From positions 63,364,001-63,428,000 of the forward strand of contig OZ231126.1 in assembly GCA_965153355.1 (NCBI GenBank): a stretch of 64,000 bases of DNA, written 5' to 3'. Below, in pieces: positions 46,331 to 59,397 of the stretch (the stretch's first letter is position 1; the number at the start of each line of letters is the position of its first letter). Position numbers and translations under genes: made by a program. Under the pieces are notes generated by a model. The model did no database searches, had not been told where the DNA came from, and saw only the letters and a list, made by a program, of their open reading frames with translations. Origin of the DNA: Flaccisagitta enflata. Lineage: Eukaryota; Chaetognatha; Sagittoidea; Aphragmophora.

Positions 46331-46786
46331 GCCTGAGAGGCTAAATTGAGGTCATGAAGTTTCAAAAGTTTCCGATAATCAGCAGTACAAAATGCCCCAA
46401 AATTAGCAATTGAGTTATGAGATGGTGGAAGGGGTAGGGGTCCAAATGGGCTGTTGGATAAGATATAAAGCCACTGAAATTCACAATCTTGCAGAACAAG
46501 GCAATGGTTATTGCTGATCACCCTTGGGCGACTGATTAGAATCTAAAGAGGATAAAGTCTTATGGAATAAACGAGGCTTTTGTGTGTTCTTCCATATGAT
46601 AATTTGTTTCTTTCTGATAATTTGTACACTTTAGGCCCTTTTGGGCAGTGATCCTGGGGTGTTCTTTAACCTATAATTCCACATTGTTTTTTCTGAAGTA
46701 TCCATCCATCTCCCTACCCTAAGCCTCACATCATGCCTCTCTGCCCAAATCCGAGAGCGTGCCTTTCAATTAGTGCTCAAAGACTC

Positions 46787-46947
46787 AACATGCTGGATAC
46801 ACGTCAATACCAGTCGCGACGGGTGGTGGTGGGCGAAATGCGTGTTTCACTTTTCGACTCATCACCACGACCAACCGACCAACCAACCGACCAACCAACT
46901 ACGGACGGACAAAGCCTGTTATAGAGTCGTTAGTCCGTGACTAAAAA
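46787..46947 (+). mobile_element. AACAAG...TAAAAA superfamily element, head truncated
   Basis: Retains GGATACACGTCAATACCAGT, a GGGTGGTGGTGGGCG core, a (CCAACCGA)n tract and a decayed tail hairpin, AGTCGTTAGTCCGTGACT, followed by AAAAAA. The AACAAG head is lost. Confidence 0.65.
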
Positions 46948-47739
46948 AGGCTTTCTTGACCCCAAAAAGGCTTTCTTTTACCCAAAAAGTCTCTCTGACA
47001 CTAAAACAGGCTTCTTAGACCCCAAATCAGGCATTTTTTACCCTATACCCATTGAAGAACCAACAACCACGATCAAAATCAACCAACCCCCTACCAACCA
47101 CCTAACCCACCTAAAACCATCGAAGCACCCACCCTAACACCTTACCCACCTAAAACACCATCATTGTGTATCAAAACCAACTGACCACCCACAAACCACC
47201 CTACGGGGATATTGAAAAAAAAATGGAAAAATATGAATTCTTGGCTGAATAGTATGGCAAATTGATAGAAAATAAATGGTCCAATTTGTGGAACCCGTCC
47301 ATTGTTATACTGAAAACAAATGCATGCACAAATGTACAAATGAACGAACAAATGAATGAACAAACAAACGAACAACGGAATAAGAGTCCCTGATTTCTTT
47401 TTTGCCGCTGCCCCAAATAAAAGAAATATTTTAGGGAACAACAAACAAAAGCCTCAAATATTCTACATGATTTTAAATCCTTTTGGCTACTGCCCAAAAG
47501 CCAGAATTTATACTCACTGGAACAAATTGGGGGTTTTATCAGTTGGCCATGGACAATATGTAATTCCATTGCCCTGCTTTGCACAATTATGAATTTTGTT
47601 GGCTCGGATTCTTACCCAAAAGCCTTCATCTCAACCCTATCATCTTCTATGAACCCAAATATAGATCTGCAGTCCATTTGAAGTCCCTTCCCATCTCATG
47701 ACTCAATCATCAGCTTTGGGGCAATAGGGACTGCCAACC

Positions 47740-48105
47740 ATCTGAAGCTGAAACTTTCTGGCCTAGATTAGCCTCCTAGCCCACAATTTAGCCTATTCAG
47801 GTCTTATATTAGGCTCACTCTGGCCTCAAATCTTCCTCATCAGACCTACATATAGCCGTAAGAAGCCTTCAAACCCCTGTATTCTACAAGACTTTGTCAC
47901 CTTTAGGGCCTTTCCAACCCTCAAATCTGCCCTTGCAGGACTCAAATCAGCCCTTGCCAGCCTTACCAGCCCTCACAGGTCTCAAAGCAGCCCACTCAGG
48001 CTGTATAATTGCCCCCTAATTCTCTTCAGGCCTCAAACTGGCTCTCTCAGACAGCGAACTGGCCTCTTTCAATTTCAAATCCATCCTCATGCAGAGGTCT
48101 TTTCT
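47740..48105 (+). repeat. CCTCAAATC-type array
   Basis: About fifteen diverged ~20-22-bp units of the CTCAAATCTGCCCTTGCAGG kind. This is the element A array type seen at 30232, here inside the right arm of the foldback structure. Confidence 0.55.
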
Positions 48106-48819
48106 CATCTTTAACCTGCCCTTTAACCTCAAATTAATTGTCACCGCATTGAATCAGTGCTACCAGTCTTCCAGTTAAACATCGCAAGCCTCAGATTAGT
48201 CCTCATTAGTGGGATGATTGGATGGTCAAACAAAAAAGAAGATAGGAAAATCCTCCAAAATTCCCATGAAAATGTCTGTGTTTGACAGCCCATAAATTGG
48301 TTGTTTTTCAAGGGATTGACATGAAATTGGTGACGGCTTTAAAGATATTGAAAAGATCTTTAAAATGGGACCAATCTGGCATTTCTATCTTTATCCGTTC
48401 AAAAGTTATGAGCAAAACAAGTGAAACTGTGAAAGTAGAAGGAAATAGATGAGGATCTGGAAAATCGTCCAAAATCTCCATAATCTTGCTTGCTCATGTT
48501 TGACAGCTTATAACTTGGTTGTTTTTCAACGGATTTGTTAAAAATTGGTGCCGGTTGGAAAGATTTTTAAAATGGGCCCAATCTGGCATTTCTAGCTCAA
48601 TTTGTTCAAAAGTTACAAGCAAAATAATGGAGGAGGTCAAAAAAAAGGGAAAATTTGATGACCACAATAATCCACCCAGAAAAATGGAAATTACAAAAAT
48701 GAGCTACTGGAATGATTTTGCTGTTTTTTGCCATGGATTATGCATGGACTGAACCACTAGAAACCGCAGAAAAAGTGGCAGTTCTCCTAGTTTAAACCAA
48801 GCGGTTCTAAAAATCTGAT

Positions 48820-49285
48820 GTGGGGGCCAAAATCCTAGCCTCGAGGCCCAAATCCTAGCCTTGAGGCCAAGATCCTAGCATGGAGGCCCAGATCCCAGCC
48901 TTAAGTCCCAAATCTCAGTCTCGAGGTCCAAATCCCAGCCATAGGCCTAGATCTCAGCCCAGAGGCCCCGTGGCTAGGATTTTGGCCTCAAGGCTAGGGT
49001 TTTGGCCTCGAGGCTAGGATTTTGGCCTCGAGGCTAGGATTTTGGCCTCGAGGCTAGGACTTGGGCCTCAAGGCTAGGATTTTGGCCTCGAGGCTAGGAT
49101 ATTGGCCTTGAGATTGGGATTTGAGGGGGGCATGGAGAGGAGGAGAAGAAAATATTTCCTAAGGTAGGGGCATAGGTCATCGACCCCTTCGGGGCCGCTG
49201 CCCTGCATTCCCTTCAACTTCAAGCACAACCTACTCAGGCAGTGCACGGGTACCGCTGACTATCTAACGCTTTTGCGACTATCAA
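48820..49285 (+). repeat. Composite element A, most complete copy
   Basis: An array of AGGCCCAAATCCTAGCCTCG and its reverse-oriented partner (GGCCTCGAGGCTAGGATTTT), so the array is itself inverted about 48965. It is followed by GGTCATCGACCCC-TTC-GGGGCCGCTGCCC, a ~60-bp spacer and GGTACCGCTGACTATCTAAC GCTTTTGCGACTAT. All three modules are present. Confidence 0.75.
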
Positions 49286-49433
49286 AACTTTTTACTCTAT
49301 CTTCACAAGCTGACCGACGGATGGACAAAGCCTCTGAAAGAATCGCTAGTCCATGGCTAAAAAAAAAAAACAGATCAAGTAAAATTCATATTCATCTGTC
49401 TGCCTGTTCGCTTGCAATGCATTCGTTTGTGTG

Positions 49434-49880
49434 TTTTTAGATGCGTCCTCGCATCTCTATAAGAGGGTTTGTCTGCCCGTCTGTCCGCCGTCCGCTCCGC
49501 TGTCCGGCCCGTCCGCCCGTCTGTCGGTCTGCCGGTCTGTTACGCCAGCAAAAATCTCAAGTTTTTCGCTTTTTAGATGCGTCTCTGCATTCTATAGAGG
49601 GCTTGTCTGCCCGTTCGTTCGGTCTGTCTGTTTGTCTGTCTGTCGGTCGGTCTCGTCGGGTCGTCCGTTACGCCTGTGCAAAACCGCGTTTCTCGCCGTT
49701 TTTGGCCACGGTGGAGATCCTTCTACACCGAAACAAAATATCAAACCAACATATTTTGAGAGCCTCATTACTCAGCCACGATCCGCCTGTTCGTCCATCT
49801 GTCTCTCCGTATATGTCACATGATCTATACACGCAGAGACACAGTCCGGACGCATCTTTTTGCCCGGTCGGGCTTGTTTT
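49434..49880 (-). mobile_element. AACAAG...TAAAAA superfamily, subfamily C, with duplicated tail
   Basis: Minus orientation. The head is AACAAGCCCGACCGGGC (perfect small hairpin); the core is AGATGCGTCCGGACTGTGTC and GGCCAAAAACGGCG. The tail hairpin AGATGCG-AGGA-CGCATCT is followed by AAAAA. A second tail occurs at 49570-49605, so the 5' part of the locus holds a truncated copy next to a full one. Confidence 0.75.
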
Positions 49881-49894
49881 CGCGACATTGAGAA

Positions 49895-50336
49895 AACAAG
49901 GCCTGACACACGGCAATAAGTAGTCGCTTACGGGTGGGCAGAGGCAGTAATGCGGTTGGGCAGGGGTAGTGTTGGTGGCGGGGCAGTAGTGCGGCTGGGC
50001 AGGGGCCACCTGACACAAGAATCATTATTTAAGCCAATTTCGTGTCATTCAAAATTTCACGATACCTATGGACCTATGTCATGTTTTTATCGTCAAGGAA
50101 ACATGCTGTAGTGGAGAGCCTTTTTGACAACTCGACCCTATTTATACGCGGACACGCGACTCTACACTTGCTGTGTCGGTCAGTCCATCCGTTGGCCCCT
50201 CTGTCGGTATGTCTGTCCCTCCGTCGGTCCATAACATTTTTGAATTGCGAGAGATTTTCGCATTACTGCTCACGCCCAACCGTCCATGACTGGGGCCGTG
50301 AATCCGGTCTTTTTTCAATGTACCTTCATACACCTA

Positions 50337-50432
<96 letters not shown>

Positions 50433-50560
50433 ATGTCGTTCTGCCGTAATCTTTTTCGCGTGCTACGCAACTTCTACACCCGGCTATGTCGGTTCGTCGA
50501 TCCGTTGGTCGGTTGGTCGGTTAGTCTCCTTTTCACTTTTTCGGCGTTTTTGAGTTGTTA
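49895..50560. mobile_element. Cluster of damaged AACAAG...TAAAAA copies and a (CA)n run
   Basis: A plus-oriented head at 49895 (AACAAGGCCTGACACACGGC), a minus-oriented copy at about 50140-50320 with hairpin-like ACGCGGACACGCGACT, (CA)n at 50340-50430, and another (CGGTTGGTCGG) fragment to 50560. No gene. Confidence 0.6.
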
Positions 50561-50981
50561 TGAGTTCGTGTCAAAGTAATAATATTAGAATCTTATCACG
50601 AATTTTCTTACAACCTAACCTTGGCGAAAAAAAATGGCGGATTTTTAAACCTACATATTTTAACCAACTTAATGCAAGAGAACCCAAGGAAAATCCGTGA
50701 AATTTTGAAAGCTCTTCAAAAGATCTTTCATTTGAGTCGTCTCCCGACATGGTGGATGTTACTGTCACTAGAAAAGAAATAAAAATAGGGCGACCAGCAT
50801 AGGGCCATTTGAAAGGTCTTTCATGGAGCTTAAAAATGGTAAAAGATTTTGTTTTTGGTTTTTCGCTTGGAAGTTAAAAAGTGACAAAAATGTTTTAGGC
50901 AGCGCCCTGAAAGGGCCGATAACCTTTGTTTTCACATATATTTAACGCGGCTTTTTTTTCATTGTCAAGATAGTACAAATC

Positions 50982-51059
<78 letters not shown>

Positions 51060-51080
51060 GAGAGAAACAGAGCGACAGAC
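50561..51080. repeat. Diverged repeat with GATCTTTCATTTG word and (GA)n
   Basis: 50640-50860 contains the GAAAGCTCTTCAAAAGATCT-type block shared with 29830 and 41100. 50895-50935 has a weak element A hairpin block. (GA)n at 50983-51064. Confidence 0.55.
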
Positions 51081-51089
51081 AAGCTAGTT

Positions 51090-51510
51090 ACGTTGTTGGC
51101 AGTTGGTATGCAGTGTAGTTTGTAGTTGCCCTAGCCATGTGAATGGACCTAGGAGCTGTTTTTTGTCTGACTCATCCCCCGCAGATTCTTACCCAAAGTA
51201 GTCTATGTAAATAGTACTGAAATTGGGGGAATCTGGCTAAGAATAGAACTAGCAGGGGGATAGGACAGTTGTCGTTGTGAACAAGAGAGACAGACAGACA
51301 GGTTAAAAATTCTTATTATTTTTCTTTACGTTGTTAGCTGTTGGTATGCAGTCGTTGTGGCCCTTAGCCATGTGAATGGACCTAAGGACTGTATCTTGTC
51401 TGACTCATCCACCGCAGATCCTTACCCAAGGTAGTCTATGTAAATAGTACTGAGATTGGGGGGATCCGGCTAAGAATGGAGCTAGCTTGGAAGATGAGCA
51501 GTCGTCATTA
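51090..51510 (+). repeat. ~180-bp direct duplication
   Basis: 51090-51265 and 51329-51510 are diverged copies. Each contains GTTGGTATGCAGT, CCATGTGAATGGACCTA, TGTCTGACTCATCC, CGCAGATTCTTACCCAA/CGCAGATCCTTACCCAA and GTCTATGTAAATAGTACTGA. I do not recognise the unit and it has no open frame. Confidence 0.7.
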
Positions 51511-51833
51511 TACAAAAAATGTCAATCTATACTCTTTAGGACTTGATCAATTTCAAATCCATGTCTCTTGGCATCAGAGAGTAAAAGCTTAACAGAATCC
51601 GACAACTCAGGTGGATGACCCTGTATTAGCATTGGCCACTCGATCGTAGTCCAATGAGCGATAATTGGCATCGCCAATCAATGGTCAAATGATTTGACTC
51701 AAATCTTATGTATGTGATGACTAGTTCAGTACGTTGCTTGGTAACTCGACCACAACTGTTGACATTAACTCACCTTTTTCTATCGCTAATTTTTACTAAG
51801 TCTTTGTTGAGGTAAGAATATTCAGCAGTCAGG

Positions 51834-53690
<1,857 letters not shown>

Positions 53691-54008
53691 AATATGAACC
53701 AACCGACCAACAAACGGACATGGCCTTTTACAGAGTCGCGTGCGCGAGCGAAGAAAAACAAGGCCATGTAGGCCAACGATGTGTCCTCTTTGCATGAATG
53801 TTGTTTAAGAATGAATGTCATTTTTTATTAAATGATTTGATGATTGATTTATTCAATGTATGCTACTTTTACCAGGTTGGGTGGACTTTTCCATTGAAAT
53901 GATTGCAGGTTTTGAGGTTTTTTTAAGGATAACCTGACTGACCAGCAGACAGAAATACAGACTGACGGATATGACCTCTCTTAGAAATGCGAGGACGCAT
54001 CTTAAAAA
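53691..54008. mobile_element. Two diverged AACAAG...TAAAAA fragments
   Basis: 53695-53780 has the (ACCGACCAACAAACGG) tract, GAGTCGCGTGCGCGAGCG and AACAAGGCC-ATGTA-GGCC (head of a subfamily D copy). 53940-54008 is a plus-oriented subfamily C tail, AAATGCG-AGGA-CGCATCT followed by TAAAAA. Confidence 0.6.
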
Positions 54009-54126
54009 CATTGGTCTTCGTCAATTAAGATCGTCCAGGTAGAAATCCCACCTCATCGCCTGTCATCAATGGAGACTTGGCAGAAATGAGCAAATAAGCC
54101 TTCGGTCTCTGTAAGCTAGACTGCAG

Positions 54127-54275
54127 CTGGGGCCACAAGTCAAATGGACGACGCTCGTTCGTCATCATTATCAACATGGTCTCCCTCGTGGCCATTGGCA
54201 TCATCGGCATCGTCGGCATCTTCGTCGTCGCCGTCATCGCCATGATAAATGTCTTCAACATTCAGTATCGGCATT
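54127..54275 (+). CDS. Probable TM1 exon of a GABA-B-type class C receptor
   Basis: Acceptor CTAGACTGCAG|C, donor CGGCATT|GTAAGTATT. The frame set by these boundaries reads WGHKSNGRRSFVIIINMVSL, then a ~25-residue hydrophobic stretch, then INVFNIQYRH. In GABA-B receptors a W..G motif lies ~45 residues before an FNI.xR motif at the cytoplasmic end of helix 1, with IS.. opening the helix. The spacing here (W1 to F43-N44) and the FNIQYRH ending fit. The middle is ATC/GTC-biased, so the hydrophobicity alone is weak evidence. No further exons of such a receptor were found on either side, so it may be an isolated exon, a relic, or part of a gene with very long introns. Confidence 0.4.
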
Positions 54276-55493
<1,218 letters not shown>

Positions 55494-55522
55494 TCCTGTT
55501 TCCATGCATATCTTTCATACAG

Positions 55523-55776
55523 ATCCATATTGCGGGTGGGACAGTTTCACGTCCACATGCACAGCGCGTCCTTCGACCAATCGGCTTCATTGGTGGCACC
55601 AAGACGTAAAGGCGTGTCCCAGCAACAACGCCCCCCTCGACGGTCGCTATGGCAACTGGACTGCGTGGTACACGTGTCCCAATCAAGATGGGGACACTTG
55701 TCTCTGTCGCCTACGCGCCTGCGATAACCCGGCGCCCGCCAACGGGGGTAGAACGTGCCAGGGCCACGCCGTGCAG
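55523..55776 (+). CDS. Semaphorin-5-like exon: end of PSI domain and first TSP1-like repeat
   Basis: Acceptor CTTTCATACAG|AT, donor GTGCAG|GTGAGG; phase 2 in, phase 0 out. With one G from the previous exon it opens (D)PYCGWDSFTSTC, the signature of the semaphorin PSI domain. It continues WWHQDVKACPSNN and GRYGNWTAWYTCPNQDGDTC, then CLCRLRACDNPAPANGGRTC. This matches the class 5 semaphorin layout, where PSI is followed by thrombospondin type 1 repeats and the first repeat has the LCR.R.CD.PAP motif. Semaphorin 5 proteins are membrane guidance cues. The sema-domain exons should lie upstream but I found none in the window, so the preceding intron must be long or the gene incomplete. The next exon is at 60605. 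Confidence 0.85.
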
Positions 55777-55804
55777 GTGAGGAAAACACAGACAGTGGAA
55801 TGTA

Positions 55805-55908
<104 letters not shown>

Positions 55909-55944
55909 TGATCGAGACAGGAAGACAGAAAGACTAGTGAGATA

Positions 55945-56099
55945 AACAAGGCCGGATACACGGCCACCAGTTGCGGACGGTTGGGCAGGGGCGGATGTGC
56001 GCGTTTCCCACTTTTCGGCTCGTGCTGACGGAAGGACCAACGAACCGATGAACCGACGGACCGACGGACCGACGGATAAAGCGTGTCCGCAACTAAAAA
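55945..56099 (+). mobile_element. AACAAG...TAAAAA superfamily, AGTTGCG subfamily, half tail
   Basis: AACAAGGCCGGATACACGGC head, GTTGCGGACGGTTGGGCAGG core, (GACGGACCGACGG)n. The tail has only the right arm of the hairpin (GTGTCCGCAACTAAAAA); the left arm is deleted. Confidence 0.7.
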
Positions 56100-56520
56100 T
56101 CCGAGAGACAGGGACAAGCAGAGAATAAGTGCGGTAAGGTATATCAGAGAGATATTGTCTATCATTCATAGACTGAGGGAGACATGCAGAAACATAGACA
56201 GGCAGAAACGGTTTTTGACTAGTAAAGACACAGAAAGAAATTTCCTAAGAAGACAGACACAATGATTGACCGACCGATGTCATGCAACATGGGGAAAAGG
56301 GAGGGGGAGGAAAGGTGGATTGAGAAAGGTTTAAATTCACGGAAAGAAAATTGCGAGACAGAAAAAAATGGTGAAAAGGGACGGAAACTAGAAAAGGCGG
56401 TGAACCTCAAAACTGCTCTCTTTTTCTTTTTTTTTTTCCAACGTATTTTTTTCAGAATGGTGTCTTTCTGACGTGGGGCCGTTGTATTAGGGCGAAATGA
56501 AGGGAAAAGGAAAATTGCTT

Positions 56521-56555
<35 letters not shown>

Positions 56556-56734
56556 CAGCAAGGTGTGAAAAAGAAAAATTAGAAAAAGGGTTGGAAGACA
56601 TGAAGTCGTTTTTTTAACTGAGAGAAAACTTTGAAATGGAAAATAAACAGGCCTGCATATAATTGAGTTTTCCACCCAAAAATCAAAGGGTTTGGAGATG
56701 GGAAAGAAAATAAGACAGGTCGCCCAGGGGCAAT
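56100..56734. other. Semaphorin-like intron, nothing recognised
   Basis: Purine-rich intronic sequence with a (GA)n at 56524-56551. No other feature. Confidence 0.5.
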
Positions 56735-57130
56735 ATGTGGTCAGCGATACCCGTTGCCCTGCTTTGCATGATTGTGAATTTGAGTGAGGGGGAGCAGGGC
56801 AGCGGCTCCAAAGGGGACAAAGTCCTGTAGAACACAAAGGGACTTTCGTTCATTTGTCCACCTCCCCAGTCCCTCTAAGGCCTGAAATCTGCCCTCTCGG
56901 GCTTGAAATCCAACCTCTCAGGCCTGAAATATAACCTCACAAGCCCGAAATATGCCCTCTCAGGCCTTCAATCTGTAAGGGCGGGTAAAAGGCCTTAGAG
57001 GATAGATTTCAGGCCTGAGAGGACTGATTTCAGGTCTGAGGGGGCAGATTTCAGGCCTTAGAGGGTTTGGGGGGCTGAACAAACAGATAAACGGATGAAC
57101 AAACGAAAGTCCCCTTTGGGGCGGCTGCCC
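56735..57130 (-). repeat. Composite element A with GGCCTGAAATC array
   Basis: GGTCAGCGATACCCGTTGCC and GAGCAGGGCAGCGGCTCC match the 3' and hairpin blocks. An array of CCTCTCAGGCCTGAAATCTG-type units (56870-57065) inverts its orientation near 56985, and a CCCCTTTGGGGCGGCTGCCC block closes the right side. The inverted array with blocks at both ends resembles the copy at 48820. Confidence 0.65.
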
Positions 57131-57185
57131 AAAAGGAGAAAAAAGAGAAAAAGAAATTGGGGAAAATAAAACTTTTGGCAGTACC

Positions 57186-57605
57186 AATATGATAATAATA
57201 ATGATAATGATAATAATAATTATAATAATAATAGTAATAACAATAATGATAATAATTATGATGATAATAAAAATAATAATAATTAGTAAGTGAAAGAAGA
57301 TCCTAAATTTTGCAAACGCAGCCGGGGGGGGGGGATGGAAAATCAAAAACGACTCAATTTCATACACCCCTGCAAATAGAAATAAAGAATTCTCAATGAT
57401 ATGCAGTTTTAAGGCGGAAGTAAGTTGGAGGTTTCTCCCTTAAGGCATGGAAGCTTCTAGGGTTTCCCTTTTAAGTCTGTCAGGGTTTCATTTCGAGATA
57501 TTTTCATTTTGTGGGATTCCAGCGGAAGTGCTCCAGCGCCGCACAACACATCGGAACGCATCTATAAAAAGAGAGAGAGAGGGAAAGCGAGAGAGAGAGA
57601 GAGAG

Positions 57606-57649
<44 letters not shown>

Positions 57650-57713
57650 TAAGCAATGTCAGAGTTCTTATTGAAAACAACACCGGAGAAATTGAAAAAT
57701 GCATAAAACGCCA
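57186..57713. repeat. (TAA)n and GA/GAAA tracts
   Basis: (ATAATA)n-type run at 57186-57290 and GAGA/GAAA at 57567-57650, in the semaphorin-like intron. No other feature. Confidence 0.75.
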
Positions 57714-59397
57714 TTTTTAGTCGCGTGCACGCGACTCTATAACCCGCTCTGTCGGTCCGTCCGTCGGTCCGTCCGTCCGTCCGTCCGTAACACTTTGCTT
57801 TTTTTTGTCGTTTTACATCATTTTAGGGTATTTTACATCATTTTAAGTCATTTTAAGTCATTCTAAGTCATTTCCAGTCATTTTCAGTTAATTTTAGTCA
57901 CTTAAGTCATTTTGTCATTTTTTGTCATTTTTGTCATTTTATATTATTATAAGTCATTTTAAGTCATTCTTAGTCATTCTAAGTTATTCTAAGTCATTCT
58001 AAGTCATTACAAGTCATTCTAAGTCATTACAAGCCATTCTAAGTCATTCTAAGTCACTCTAAGTTATTTTTTGGCTTTTGTAGTTTTTAGTAACACTTTA
58101 CTTTTTTGCGTCGTTTTTGGTCAATTTTGGTCGTCTGGAGTCATTTTGAGTCATTTTTGTTGTTTTTGGTTGCGTTTAGTTATTTTTGGTTGCTTTTAGT
58201 CATTTTTGGTCATTTTTGATCATTCATGTCACTTTGTACATTTAAACCATTTGTGTCATTTTTGGGCATTAAAAATAGTTTTAAGTCATTTCAAGTCATT
58301 TTGGAACATTTCAGGTCATTTTTGGTCGTTTAAATGGTTTTTTGGTTTTTGTTTTTTTTTTGGTTTTTGGTTTTTTGGTTTGTTTTTTTTTTGTTTTTTT
58401 TTTTTTTGTTTTTTTGTTTTTGGGTTTTTTGTTATTTCATATTTTTTTTAAATTTTTTTGTTTTTTTATTTTTTGGTCATTTATGTTTTTTGGTATGTTA
58501 TGGTCATTTATGTTTTTTGGTATGTTTTTGTCATATATGTCATGTCAAGTCTGCTGGTTTCAAGTTGGCTGATTAAGGTCTCCTGGTTTAAGTCTGCTGG
58601 TCAAGTCTGCTGGTTTAAGTCTGCTGGTTTAAGTTGGCTGGTTTAAGTTGGCTGGTTTAAGTCTGCTGGTTTAAGTCTGCTGGTTTAAGTCTGCTGGTTT
58701 AAGTCTGCTGGTTTAAGTCTGCTGGTTTAAGTCTGCTGGTTTAAGTCTGCTGGTTTAAGTCTGCTGGTTTACGTCTGCTTGTTTAGGTCTGCTGGTCTAA
58801 GTCTTCTGGTTTGAGTCTGCTGGTTTGAGTCTGCTGGTTTGAGTCTGCTGGTTTGAGTCTGCTGGTTTGAGTCTGCTGGTTTGAGTCTGCTGGTTTGAGT
58901 CTGCTGGTTTGAGTCTGCTGGTTTGAGTCTGCTGGTTTGAGTCTGCTGGTTTGAGTCTGCTGGTTTGAGTCTGCTGGTTTGAGTCTGCTGGTTTGAGTCT
59001 GCTGGTTGAAGTATGCTGGTTTAAGTATGCTGGTTTAAGTATGCTGGTTTAAGTCTGCTGGTTTGGGTCTGGTTTGAGTCTGGTTTGAGTCTGGTTTGAG
59101 TCTGGTTCAAGGCTGGTTTAAGTCTGGTTTATGTTTGGTTTATGTCTGGTTTATGTCTGGTTTATGTCTGGTTTATGTCTGGTTTATGTCTGGTTTTGGT
59201 CTGGTTTACATCTGGTTTTGGTCTGGTTTAGGTCTGGTTTAATTCTGGTTTGAGTCTGGTTTGAGTCTGGTTTTAGTCTGGTTTGAGTCTGGTTTGGGTC
59301 TGGTTTAAGTCTGATTTTTGATAAAAAGATAGAATAAGGAGTCAGGTCAGTTCAGTTATTTTTGTCCTGCACGCGACTTATAAGTGTTGGCCTTGTT
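57714..59397 (-). mobile_element. 1.68-kb AACAAG...TAAAAA element filled with successive tandem arrays
   Basis: Minus orientation: AACAAGGCCAACACTTATAA head and the perfect tail hairpin AGTCGCGTGCACGCGACT followed by AAAAA. On the plus strand the interior is a series of arrays: AAGTCATTCT decamers (57840-58070), TTTGGTCATT (58100-58330), T-rich sequence, the 14-mer AAGTCTGCTGGTTT (58540-59060) and GTCTGGTTTGA (59060-59300). Neighbouring arrays share words, as if each unit evolved from the last. Located inside the intron between the two semaphorin-like exons. Confidence 0.8.

Larger units (their letters stand above)
43850..48640. mobile_element. Foldback-type inverted structure 3 (~4.8 kb)
   Basis: The outer arms 43850-44255 and 48236-48640 are inverted copies; each is a two-fold repeat of the block containing AGCTAGAAATGCCAGATTGG and AAAAACAACCAA. 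A second pair, 45310-45420 and 48110-48225, is also inverted. The loop holds a ~160-bp tandem duplication (44565-44725, 44725-44885) and several element A arrays. No transposase or other gene is visible. Confidence 0.65.

Noticed and set aside
58540-59300. CRISPR-like array
   Set aside because: Units are contiguous without unique spacers, the genome is animal, and the array lies within a mobile element.
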